NCBI GenBank assembly: GCA_021780275.1
Contig: JAJXZC010000477.1
Span: 1-8,318, forward strand
Direction of reading: 5' to 3'
Length of the DNA: 8,318 bases
Origin: Pseudomonadota bacterium
GTDB lineage: Bacteria > Pseudomonadota > Alphaproteobacteria > Parvibaculales > Parvibaculaceae
The first letter of the stretch is position 1, and the number at the start of each line of letters is the position of its first letter. Below are positions 1-5,929 of this stretch, one piece after another. The position numbers and the translations under genes are program-made. The notes below the pieces were generated by a model. The model saw only the letters and a program-made list of their open reading frames with translations. It ran no database searches and was not told the origin of the DNA.

Positions 1-2
1 GT

Positions 3-50
3 GAACTCCGGGCTTCCTACTGGGAAGGCCGCACACGGATGGTCAACTGA
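3..50 (+). CDS. Possible 3' end of an upstream gene (partial)
   Basis: One plus-strand frame is open from the left edge to a TGA at 48-50. It reads ELRASYWEGRTRMVN, a plausible protein C-terminus, and a hairpin followed by four T residues comes 24 bp later, as expected after a gene end. Only 15 codons are visible, too few to assign a family, and an open frame of this length can arise by chance in GC-rich DNA. I do not recognise the product. Confidence 0.3.
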   Translation, partial: ELRASYWEGRTRMVN

Positions 51-73
51 TTTGGGGCCTCGCCCTTCGAGAC

Positions 74-90
74 GGGCCTTTGGCCCTTTT
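74..90 (+). terminator. Weak terminator-like hairpin
   Basis: GGGCC (74-78) and GGCCC (82-86) form a 5-bp GC stem around a TTT loop, followed by TTTT at 87-90. It sits inside a wider inverted repeat, CCTCGCCC at 58-65 with GGGCGAGG at 93-100. It could end transcription of a gene stopping at 50. It may equally be just part of an intergenic repeat, because the T tract is short. Confidence 0.35.
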
Positions 91-114
91 CGGGGCGAGG
101 ATCGGCTTTGTCAT

Positions 115-169
115 CGTGCCTCATCCTGAGGGGGGAGCCGCAAGCTTCACATCTCGAAGGATGGGCGGC
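115..169. repeat. Degenerate palindromic intergenic repeat
   Basis: CATCCTGAG at 122-130 pairs with CTCGAAGGATG at 153-163 except for a two-base GA bulge. Inside it GGAGC (134-138) pairs with GCTTC (144-148) around a CGCAA loop. The flanking words, CTCATCCTGAGG and TCTCGAAGGATG, resemble an extragenic palindrome I associate with alphaproteobacterial chromosomes. That family assignment is from memory; the inverted repeat itself is visible. It ends about 30 bp before the ribosome-binding site of the next gene. Confidence 0.55.
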
Positions 170-196
170 TGTCCGCAGCCACAAGAATTCAAAATC

Positions 197-201
197 GGAG
201 G
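197..201 (+). promoter_or_regulatory. Ribosome-binding site of the Fcs-like ligase
   Basis: GGAGG lies 7 bases before the ATG at 209. It fixes that start over longer in-frame starts from about position 80, which would translate straight through the palindromic repeat. Confidence 0.85.
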
Positions 202-208
202 AATCGAC

Positions 209-2077
209 ATGAACCTCGCTGCCGAAAAGACGGGCCTGCCGCCATTCAAGCCGCTGAAGCAGAAGCCGCCGAAGATCAAGGTCGAGCGCAAGCCGGATGG
301 CTCGATCTATGTCGCATCCGAATATCCGCTCGACTCCATGCGGCGTTCGACCGTGCATATTCTCGAGGAAAAGGCGGCCCAGCATCCGGAGCGCAATTTC
401 ATCGGCGAGCGCGATGCGTCGGGCGCATGGACCTACATCACCTATGGCGAGGCGGACCGCGCCGCGAACGCCATAGCGACAGCGCTTCTCGCGCGTGGCA
501 TGGGGCAGGCGACGCCCCTTCTCATCCTGTCGGGTAATTCCATCGCCCATGCGGTGATGATGCTCGGCGCCATGAAGGCGCGTGTGCCGGTTGCGCCCGT
601 CAGCGTTCCCTATTCTCTGATGAGTTCGGATTATTCGAAGCTCCGCCACGTCTTCGAGCTTACCCGTCCGCGCATGATCTTCGCGGAGCAGGGCGCGCTC
701 TTCGAACGCGCGATCCGGGCGCTCGATCTTTCGAGCGTCGATGTCATCACCCGCGAAGGTGTGCCGGAGGGGCTTCAGGGCTTGCGCTACGACGCGCTGC
801 TCGCAACGCCTGTTGACGAGGCGGCGGTGCGCGCCTCGATGGAAAAAGTCGATCACGACACGGTGGCGAAATATCTTTTCACCTCCGGCTCGACAGGCAT
901 GCCCAAGGGTGTCATCCAGACGCATCGGATGATGATGGCCGTGGTGGCGGGGCAGGAGGCGCTTCGTACCGAGGAGCCCGATCCGAACGAAGTGTCGCAG
1001 AGCCTCGAATGGATGCCGTGGAACCACATCTCGGCGGGCAATATCAGCTTCAACGGCAATCTGTCTGCCGGCGGTACGGTGCATCTCGATGCCGGCAAGC
1101 CGGTGCCCGGCCTCTTCGAGCAGACGATCCGCAATCTCCGCGATGTCTCTCCGCGCGTTTTCGGCTCGGCGCCCGTCGCCTTCGCCATGCTTGCCGATGC
1201 GATGGAGAAGGATGCGACATTGCGCGAAAACTTCTTCCGCAATCTCGAATTCATGGGCTATGGCGGCGCGACCCTGTCGAGCGATCTTTACGACCGCATG
1301 CAGGCGCTCGCCATTGCGGAGACGGGTCATCGCATTCCCTTCACCACCATGTATGGCGCGACGGAGACGCAGGGCATCACGGTCGTTCACTGGATCACGG
1401 AGCGTGTCGGCCTCATCGGGCTGCCGCTGCCGGGCGTGACGCTGAAACTGGTGCCGAACGGGACCAAGCTTGAAGTGCGCGTAAAGGGGCCAACGGTGAC
1501 GCCGGGTTATCTCAACGACCCGAAGAAAACGAAGGAGGCCTTCGATGAAGAAGGCTTCTATTCGCTCGGCGACGCCGCGCGCTTCCTCGATCCGGAGCAT
1601 CCGGAAGAGGGCATCGTCTTTGACGGCCGCGTGACGGAGGATTTCAAACTCTCCTCGGGCACATGGGTTTCGACGGGCACGCTCCGTGCAGACGTCGTCG
1701 CGGCCTGCTCGCCGCTGCTTCAGGACGCGGTCGTCTGCGGCCTCGACAAGCCCTATATTGCGCTTCTCGCTTGGCCGAACATCGCGGCGGCGAAGGCGGT
1801 CGCGGGACTTCATGACAGCGCGACGCCGCAGGAGGTGGTGAGCCATCCCAAGGTCGCTGCGCATGTTCGCGAGGCGCTGCAGCGCCACAACAAGGCGGGC
1901 GGCGGTTCGTCGACACGCATCTCGCGCATCCACCTGATGATCGAACCGCCTTCCATCGACGGCCACGAAATCACCGACAAGGGCTACGTCAACCAGCGCG
2001 CGACGCTCGACCGTCGCGCCCATCTCGTCGAAAGGCTATACCTCGACGAGGCGCCGGAGGATGTGATCGTCGTTTGA
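209..2077 (+). CDS. Acyl-CoA ligase of the feruloyl-CoA synthase (Fcs) family
   Basis: This 622-residue AMP-forming ligase would adenylate a carboxylic acid with ATP and transfer the acyl group to CoA in the cytoplasm. Visible ANL motifs are the phosphate loop TSGSTGMPKG (from residue 225), the adenine-site motif YGATET (382-387), GD at 454-455, FDGRVTEDFKLSSGTWVS (471-488) with R474, and a C-terminal EITDKGY whose K591 is the likely thioester-step lysine. The long spacing, the FKLSSGTWVS block and the DKGYVNQ ending are typical of Fcs-type enzymes (about 600-630 residues) and not of ordinary fatty-acid ligases. A GGAGG 7 bases upstream supports the ATG at 209. The true substrate is uncertain. 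The family's usual PWSH and GMTE surroundings, as I recall them, are altered here (MPWNHISAGN at 269-278; YGATETQ), and no enoyl-CoA hydratase/aldolase or vanillin dehydrogenase gene is adjacent. Family call is firm; ferulate specificity is not. Confidence 0.88.
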   Translation: MNLAAEKTGLPPFKPLKQKPPKIKVERKPDGSIYVASEYPLDSMRRSTVHILEEKAAQHPERNFIGERDASGAWTYITYGEADRAANAIATALLARGMGQATPLLILSGNSIAHAVMMLGAMKARVPVAPVSVPYSLMSSDYSKLRHVFELTRPRMIFAEQGALFERAIRALDLSSVDVITREGVPEGLQGLRYDALLATPVDEAAVRASMEKVDHDTVAKYLFTSGSTGMPKGVIQTHRMMMAVVAGQEALRTEEPDPNEVSQSLEWMPWNHISAGNISFNGNLSAGGTVHLDAGKPVPGLFEQTIRNLRDVSPRVFGSAPVAFAMLADAMEKDATLRENFFRNLEFMGYGGATLSSDLYDRMQALAIAETGHRIPFTTMYGATETQGITVVHWITERVGLIGLPLPGVTLKLVPNGTKLEVRVKGPTVTPGYLNDPKKTKEAFDEEGFYSLGDAARFLDPEHPEEGIVFDGRVTEDFKLSSGTWVSTGTLRADVVAACSPLLQDAVVCGLDKPYIALLAWPNIAAAKAVAGLHDSATPQEVVSHPKVAAHVREALQRHNKAGGGSSTRISRIHLMIEPPSIDGHEITDKGYVNQRATLDRRAHLVERLYLDEAPEDVIVV

Positions 2078-2092
2078 CGCCTTTCCATTTCT

Positions 2093-2124
2093 TCGTCGTG
2101 CCGGGCTTGATCCAGCCACGACGA
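2093..2124. repeat. Intergenic inverted repeat between ligase and DUF924 genes
   Basis: TCGTCGTG (2093-2100) and CACGACGA (2117-2124) are perfect 8-bp arms around CCGGGCTTGATCCAGC. It resembles a degenerate copy of the alphaproteobacterial palindrome built on CCGGRCTTGATCCGG. It fills the 68-bp gap after the ligase stop. It has no T tract, so it is not a classical terminator, though it could stabilise the upstream mRNA or reduce read-through. Confidence 0.6.
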
Positions 2125-2145
2125 CTGGAGAGAAGACAGGAACCC

Positions 2146-2694
2146 ATGGCTATCGCGCGTCCTCGCGACATACTTGATTTCTGGTTTGCAGCGGGCCCGT
2201 TGAAATGGTTCGCGAAGGATGCGTCCCTTGACGCTGAAATCCGCAAGCGCTTCGCCGAGACGCATGACGTGGCAAGCCGGGGCGGGCTCGACGACTGGAT
2301 GAAGGAAGCGCAAGGCGCGCTTGCGCTCATCATTGTGCTCGACCAGTTCTCGCGCAATCTCTACCGCGACGATCACCGCGCCTTCGTCAATGACGGCAAG
2401 GCGCTGGCGCTTGCGCGTGACGCCATCTCTCGCCGCATGGATGTCGAAGTGCCGATGACGGCGCGGCAGTGGTTCTATCTTCCCTTCATGCATGCCGAGG
2501 ATGTGGCGACGCAGGAGGAGAGCCTGCGCTATCACTCCACCCGCCTCGAAGATGCGGAAGTCTTCCGCTTTGCGGAAATTCACGCCGATATCATAAAGCG
2601 GTTCGGACGTTTCCCGCACAGGAATGCCGTGCTCGGCCGCGCGTCCACGCCTGCGGAAGAGAGCTTCCTGGCGTCGGGCGGTTTCGCGGGCTGA
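2146..2694 (+). CDS. DUF924 family protein
   Basis: The 182-residue product opens with MAIARPRDILDFWFAAGPLK, then WFAKDASLDAEIRKRF. Its middle has ALALIIVLDQFSRNLYRDD and QWFYLPFMHAEDVATQEES. These blocks, and the length, are characteristic of DUF924, a soluble all-helical, TPR-like family of unknown biochemical role that is widespread in proteobacteria. No signal peptide or membrane segment is visible, so it should be cytoplasmic. I chose the ATG at 2146 because the alternative TTG at 2074 would overlap the preceding stop and translate the inverted repeat at 2093-2124, and because family members begin just before the DILDFWF block. The ribosome-binding site is weak (AGG at 2138-2140). It is 68 bp behind the ligase and could be cotranscribed with it, but nothing in the sequence links the two functionally. 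Confidence 0.88.
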   Translation: MAIARPRDILDFWFAAGPLKWFAKDASLDAEIRKRFAETHDVASRGGLDDWMKEAQGALALIIVLDQFSRNLYRDDHRAFVNDGKALALARDAISRRMDVEVPMTARQWFYLPFMHAEDVATQEESLRYHSTRLEDAEVFRFAEIHADIIKRFGRFPHRNAVLGRASTPAEESFLASGGFAG

Positions 2695-2698
2695 GGGG

Positions 2699-2750
2699 GG
2701 CGGAAAAATTCGCCGTCCCGCGGCAGGATTCCGCCGGGCAGGCTTTGCCC
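2699..2750. repeat. Paired inverted repeats after the DUF924 gene
   Basis: GGCGGAA (2699-2705) is the exact inverted partner of TTCCGCC (2729-2735). It is followed directly by a tight hairpin, GGGCA (2736-2740) and TGCCC (2746-2750), with a GGCTT loop. They start 5 bases after the stop codon. There is no T run, so a role as terminator or mRNA 3' stabiliser is only a guess. The rest of this 168-bp gap, to 2820, shows nothing I can name. Confidence 0.4.
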
Positions 2751-2820
2751 ATATGGTACGCGGGTGGTCCCTAAGTCATTGATTCTGCATGGGTGTCTTC
2801 TTGGCCCGCAGGTTGCACTG

Positions 2821-2854
2821 CTCTGGATACAGTTCACGAGCCAATCCAGAGAGA
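2821..2854 (+). promoter_or_regulatory. Hairpin overlapping the ribosome-binding region of the 68-residue gene
   Basis: CTCTGGAT (2821-2828) and ATCCAGAG (2844-2851) are perfect 8-bp inverted arms with a 15-base spacer. The right arm runs into the only Shine-Dalgarno-like stretch, AGAGAGA (2848-2854), about 8 bases before the ATG at 2863. As RNA, the stem would partly mask the ribosome-binding site. As DNA, the same dyad could be an operator for a dimeric repressor. The dyad is seen directly; both roles are inference. Confidence 0.45.
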
Positions 2855-2862
2855 TTTCTTCC

Positions 2863-3069
2863 ATGATGACCGACCACGAACTCAGCCTGCTTGCCGCCTA
2901 TATGTTCGACACCCATGGAATGAAGGCCCTCGAATATGCCGATACGGCGGCGGAGGAGCTTGAGCAGGTCGGCGAGCTGCTGCGCGCCGATGCCTGGCGC
3001 GCCCTCAAGGTCTTCGTTATCGACATGGCCGAAGGTCGCCGCTCGCGCGAAGGCAATATTCTTCACTGA
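2863..3069 (+). CDS. Small protein of unknown function (68 aa)
   Basis: I do not recognise this family. The product begins MMTDHELSLLAAYMFDTHGM and ends EGRRSREGNILH. It is acidic (13 Asp/Glu against 7 Lys/Arg), has no cysteine, signal peptide or membrane segment, and looks mostly helical. A Leu/Glu-rich central stretch (AAEELEQVGELLRADAWRAL, 29-48) is followed by a hydrophobic VFVI patch and a basic tail (R59, R60, R62). The ATG at 2863 (or the second at 2866) follows a weak AGAGAGA; a longer in-frame GTG start at 2764 would translate the upstream hairpin and is unlikely. The gene appears to be a transcription unit of its own at the 3' side, since a strong intrinsic terminator starts 18 bp after the stop. 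That, with family-like codon use, argues that it is a real gene and not a chance frame. Confidence 0.68.
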   Translation: MMTDHELSLLAAYMFDTHGMKALEYADTAAEELEQVGELLRADAWRALKVFVIDMAEGRRSREGNILH

Positions 3070-3086
3070 CTTCCGGTGAACATCGG

Positions 3087-3127
3087 AAAAGGCCCCATGC
3101 CCCGCGAGGTGTGGGGCCTTTTCTTTT
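3087..3127 (+). terminator. Strong rho-independent terminator
   Basis: AAAAGGCCCCA (3087-3097) pairs perfectly over 11 bp with TGGGGCCTTTT (3112-3122) around a 14-base loop, followed by CTTTT. The GC core, flanking A tract and T tract make this a textbook intrinsic terminator for the 68-residue gene. The A/T flanks make it potentially bidirectional. A smaller hairpin, TTCCG (3071-3075) with CGGAA (3084-3088), lies just before it and overlaps its first bases. Confidence 0.93.
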
Positions 3128-3133
3128 GCGGCT

Positions 3134-3162
3134 TTGCGCTCGGGCGCGTGGACCGGTAAAAC
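3134..3162 (+). promoter_or_regulatory. Weak candidate promoter for the alpha/beta hydrolase
   Basis: Because a strong terminator ends at 3127, a promoter is expected between there and the hydrolase start. The best spacing I find is TTGCGC (3134-3139), 17 bases, then TAAAAC (3157-3162). It matches the sigma70 consensus only partly (three and four of six). TAAAAT at 3174-3179 is a better -10 but has no -35 and would leave almost no leader. Confidence 0.22.
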
Positions 3163-3185
3163 CTTCTCAACGATAAAATTAAAAT

Positions 3186-3191
3186 GGGAGG
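3186..3191 (+). promoter_or_regulatory. Ribosome-binding site of the hydrolase
   Basis: GGGAGG lies 5 bases before the ATG at 3197. It decides that start over an in-frame upstream extension from 3134 and over the out-of-frame ATG at 3192. Confidence 0.85.
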
Positions 3192-3196
3192 ATGAA

Positions 3197-4135
3197 ATGG
3201 CACTCGACCCGCAAGTCAAAGCGCTTCTCGATGGCATGGCCGCCAATACGGAAGCGCCGCGCATCATCGATCTTCCGCCGGCAGGCGGGCGCGAAATGTA
3301 TCGCGCGATGGCGTCGCAGCTCGATCTTCAGGGGCAGCCCATCGGCAAGGTCGAGGACCGCACCATTCCCGGCCCGGTCGGCGAGATTCCTCTTCGCCTT
3401 TACACGCCGGTTGCCGCCGGTAGCGAGGCGCTTCCGGTTCTCGTCTATTTTCATGGCGGCGGCTGGGTGATCGGCGATCTCGAAACGCATGATGCGCTCT
3501 GCCGCACCCTCGCCAATGAGAGCGGTTGCAAGGTCGTCGCCGTCGATTACCGCCTTGCGCCGGAACACAAGTTCCCGGCCGCCGCGGAAGACGCCTATGC
3601 CGCCGTGCAATGGGTCGAGGCCCATGCCACCGAGATCGGCGTCGATGCGAACCGCATCGCGGTTGCGGGCGACAGCGCGGGCGGCAATCTCGCCGCCGTC
3701 GTGAGCCTTATGGCGCGCGATGCCAAGGGGCCGCGCATCTCCTTCCAGATGCTCATCTATCCCGTCACCGATACGAATACGGACACGATTTCCTATCGCG
3801 AGTTCGCGGAGGGGCACTTCCTCGAACGTGACGGCATGATCTGGTTCTTCAATCATTATCTTGGGGAAGGCGACCGCAATGATCCGCGCGTCGCGCCGCT
3901 CAAGGCGGCCTCTCATGAGGGGTTGCCGCCAGCCTATGTCGTCACCGGCGGCTATGACGTGCTGCGCGACGAAGGCCGCGCCTATGCCGAAACGCTAAAG
4001 AAGGCGGGCGTTTCCGTCGAACATGTCAATTACGAAGGCATGATCCACGGCTTCTTCAACCTTCAGGGCGTGCTCGATACGGGCCGCGAAGCGGTGAGGG
4101 CTGCTGCGCAGGCGCTCAGGATCGCGCTCGCCTGA
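3197..4135 (+). CDS. Alpha/beta hydrolase, HSL/family IV carboxylesterase
   Basis: This 312-residue enzyme should hydrolyse carboxylic esters, usually short- to medium-chain acyl esters, in the cytoplasm. The oxyanion-hole motif HGGGW is at residues 86-90, the nucleophile motif GDSAGG at 158-163 with Ser160, the acid in YDVLRDEG (Asp254) and the base in MIHGFF (His284). Together these are the complete triad and signature of the hormone-sensitive-lipase-like (Abhydrolase_3, family IV) group, and the length is normal for it. No signal peptide is seen; the N-terminal cap region (1-80) is hydrophilic. It starts after an intrinsic terminator, so it probably has its own promoter. A 159-bp repeat-rich gap separates it from the CaiC-like ligase downstream. 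Its position between two acyl-CoA ligases suggests that it supplies a free acid for activation, which is inference; lactone or aryl-ester substrates are equally possible. Confidence 0.93.
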   Translation: MALDPQVKALLDGMAANTEAPRIIDLPPAGGREMYRAMASQLDLQGQPIGKVEDRTIPGPVGEIPLRLYTPVAAGSEALPVLVYFHGGGWVIGDLETHDALCRTLANESGCKVVAVDYRLAPEHKFPAAAEDAYAAVQWVEAHATEIGVDANRIAVAGDSAGGNLAAVVSLMARDAKGPRISFQMLIYPVTDTNTDTISYREFAEGHFLERDGMIWFFNHYLGEGDRNDPRVAPLKAASHEGLPPAYVVTGGYDVLRDEGRAYAETLKKAGVSVEHVNYEGMIHGFFNLQGVLDTGREAVRAAAQALRIALA

Positions 4136-4167
4136 GGGAGTGCGTTATTGCGAAATGAAGGCGAGGC

Positions 4168-4262
4168 GATCCGGGCCCCTTCCGGGCCGGGGTTGCCCCG
4201 TCATGCGCGCGTCGCCCCGGACCTGAAGATCCGTAACTGGATGGATGGTCACCGGAGGCTGG
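4168..4262. repeat. GC-rich palindromic intergenic repeat region
   Basis: This stretch holds several nested inverted repeats: CGGGG (4188-4192) with CCCCG (4196-4200) around TTG, CCGGGG (4187-4192) with CCCCGG (4215-4220), and TCCGGG (4170-4175) with CCCGGA (4216-4221). The core GTCGCCCCGGACCTGA (4211-4226) agrees at 12 of 16 positions with GTCGTGCCGGGCTTGA at 2095-2110, so the two gaps probably carry diverged copies of one element. No T run follows, so it is not an obvious terminator for the hydrolase. No promoter for the next gene could be made out in the 159-bp gap. Confidence 0.55.
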
Positions 4263-4284
4263 CGTAGATAGAGACTAAACACCG

Positions 4285-4289
4285 GGAGG
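4285..4289 (+). promoter_or_regulatory. Ribosome-binding site of the CaiC-like ligase
   Basis: GGAGG lies 5 bases before the ATG at 4295 and confirms that start. Confidence 0.85.
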
Positions 4290-4294
4290 ACCGA

Positions 4295-5887
4295 ATGACC
4301 GCGCCTTTTCTCAGAACGCCCGCCGTGCATCCCTTTTCGGGCTTCGACGTGCCGCATCTCCTCGCGCTCCATGCCGCCGCGCGGCCAGCGCACCCTTTCC
4401 TCGTCTGGGAGCCCTTCGAGGGCCCCTCGCGGACCTGGACCTATGCCGAGTTCGCGGAAGAAACGAAGGCGGTCGCCGCCGGGCTGAAGGCGCGGGGCGT
4501 CAAACTTGGCGACCGTGTGCTCGTCCATCTCGACAATTGCCCGGAAACGATCATCGCCTGGTATGCCTGCGCGCATCTCGGTGCCGTCGCCGTCACCACC
4601 AATGCGCGCTCGGTCGCGGATGAGCTCACTTATTTCTCGGAACATGCAGGCGTGGTTGGCGCGATCACGCAGCCGAGATTTGCCACCCTCGTCGCCGAAA
4701 GCTGCCGCGCGATCAAATGGCTCGCCATCACCGAGACGGATAATGGCGCGCCCGCCGCTCCGGGCAACCGTCCGCAGAAGTCGGAGAGCTTCGCGGCGCT
4801 CTATGGCAATCCCGCCGATGTGCCGTTCCGCCCGGCCGACCCCGCCGCCAATGTCGGTATTCAGTATACGTCCGGAACGACCTCCCGGCCCAAGGGTGTC
4901 GTCTGGACGCATGCGAACGCGCTCTGGGGTGCGAAGCTCTGCGCCATGCATGAGACGCTCACGCCGGACGATGTGCACCTCGTCTATCTTCCGCTCTTCC
5001 ACACTAATGCGCAGTCCTATTCGGTGCTGGCGACACTCTGGGTCGGCGGCACGATCGTCGTGCAGCCGCGTTTTTCTGCCTCGCGCTTCTGGGAGGTGTC
5101 GCTCAGGCATCGCTGCACCTGGACATCCATGGTGCCCTTCTGCCTGCGCGCTCTCGCGACACATGACGTGCCTGCCGCCCATCACTACCGCCTCTGGGGC
5201 AATGGCGTCGCCTCTCTTCCGACTGACGCGCATTTTCGCGTCAGGACCATCGGCTGGTGGGGCATGACCGAGACGATCACGCATGGCATCGTCAGCGATC
5301 CCTTCGTGCCCGCACCGGCCATGTCCATCGGCAAGCCGTCGCCCGCCTATGAAATCGCGATCACGCGCGAGGACGGTTCGCCCGTCGAGGTAGGTGAGAC
5401 GGGCGCGCTTCTCATTCGCGGCATTCCCGGCCTCTCGCTCTTCAAGGAATATCTGAACAATCCCAAGGCGACGAGCGAGAGCTTCGACGAACAGGGCTTC
5501 TTCATCACCGGCGACCGCGTCACGCTGATGCAGGACGGCTTCATCCGTTTCGCCGACCGCGACAAGGACATGCTGAAGGTCGGCGGCGAGAATGTCGCCG
5601 CATCGGAGATCGAAACCGTCATCATGGCGGCGGGCGGCGTTCAGGAGTGCGCCGTGGTCGGACGGAAGGACCCGATGCTGGACGAGGTGCCGGTTGCATT
5701 CCTGCTCGTTCCCGGCGGCGATGCGGCAGCGCCAAAAGACCTCAAGGAAAAGGTCATGGCGCATTGCAGAAAATCGCTTGCGGATTTCAAGGTGCCGCGC
5801 GAGATTCGCATTGTCGATGCCTTGCCGCGCTCAACCCTAGAAAAAATCGCCAAGGCCGAGTTGCGCCGTCAGCTCGAGGCCGACTGA
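4295..5887 (+). CDS. AMP-dependent acyl-CoA ligase, CaiC-like
   Basis: The 530-residue enzyme should activate a small or medium organic acid to its CoA thioester through an acyl-adenylate. ANL motifs in order are TSGTTSRPKG (192-201, phosphate loop), GMTET (323-327), TGD ending at Asp407, DRDKDMLKVGGENV with R422 and K428 (hinge region), and a C-terminal PRSTLEKIAKAELR with K517 as the probable catalytic lysine. The enzyme is therefore complete. The loop with Ser in place of the usual Gly (TTSRPKG), the FKEYLNNPKAT block and the overall length resemble crotonobetaine/carnitine-CoA ligase CaiC. However, no carnitine genes are nearby, so a carnitine role is unlikely and the substrate is open. 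The residue before GMTE, commonly the adenine-stacking Tyr, is Trp322. The ATG has GGAGG 5 bases upstream. The SulP gene starts 42 bp after the stop and is probably in the same transcript. Confidence 0.9.
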   Translation: MTAPFLRTPAVHPFSGFDVPHLLALHAAARPAHPFLVWEPFEGPSRTWTYAEFAEETKAVAAGLKARGVKLGDRVLVHLDNCPETIIAWYACAHLGAVAVTTNARSVADELTYFSEHAGVVGAITQPRFATLVAESCRAIKWLAITETDNGAPAAPGNRPQKSESFAALYGNPADVPFRPADPAANVGIQYTSGTTSRPKGVVWTHANALWGAKLCAMHETLTPDDVHLVYLPLFHTNAQSYSVLATLWVGGTIVVQPRFSASRFWEVSLRHRCTWTSMVPFCLRALATHDVPAAHHYRLWGNGVASLPTDAHFRVRTIGWWGMTETITHGIVSDPFVPAPAMSIGKPSPAYEIAITREDGSPVEVGETGALLIRGIPGLSLFKEYLNNPKATSESFDEQGFFITGDRVTLMQDGFIRFADRDKDMLKVGGENVAASEIETVIMAAGGVQECAVVGRKDPMLDEVPVAFLLVPGGDAAAPKDLKEKVMAHCRKSLADFKVPREIRIVDALPRSTLEKIAKAELRRQLEAD

Positions 5888-5929
5888 ACGCGCGAGGCGC
5901 CTTTTTCCCTGTTCCGGGAAGGTTGAGCC

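Noticed and set aside
80..208. N-terminal extension of the Fcs-like ligase from about position 80
   Set aside because: It would translate an intergenic palindrome, adds sequence unlike the family, and ignores the well-placed GGAGG before 209.
17..2023. Open minus-strand frame of 668 codons across the Fcs-like gene
   Set aside because: Its codons are exactly in register with the sense codons, so a stop needs TTA, CTA or TCA in the sense gene, all rare in this GC-rich bias. The translation is Arg/His-rich with no recognisable motif, whereas the plus strand has a full ANL motif set and a good ribosome-binding site.
2074..2145. TTG start for the DUF924 protein overlapping the ligase stop (possible translational coupling)
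   Set aside because: The added 24 residues do not resemble the family and come from a palindromic repeat; the ATG at 2146 gives the normal N-terminus.
2764..2862. Longer form of the 68-residue protein starting at a GTG at 2764
   Set aside because: No ribosome-binding site precedes it, and it would read through the inverted repeat at 2821-2851.
4145..5764. Open minus-strand frame of 539 codons across the CaiC-like gene
   Set aside because: Same in-register artefact of codon bias; low-complexity Arg/His/Gly-rich translation, no family motif.
5905..5920. TTCCC/GGGAA hairpin between ligase and SulP genes as a terminator
   Set aside because: Only a 5-bp stem, and the T run lies before rather than after it. 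It overlaps the ribosome-binding site of the SulP gene, so at most it tunes translation weakly.
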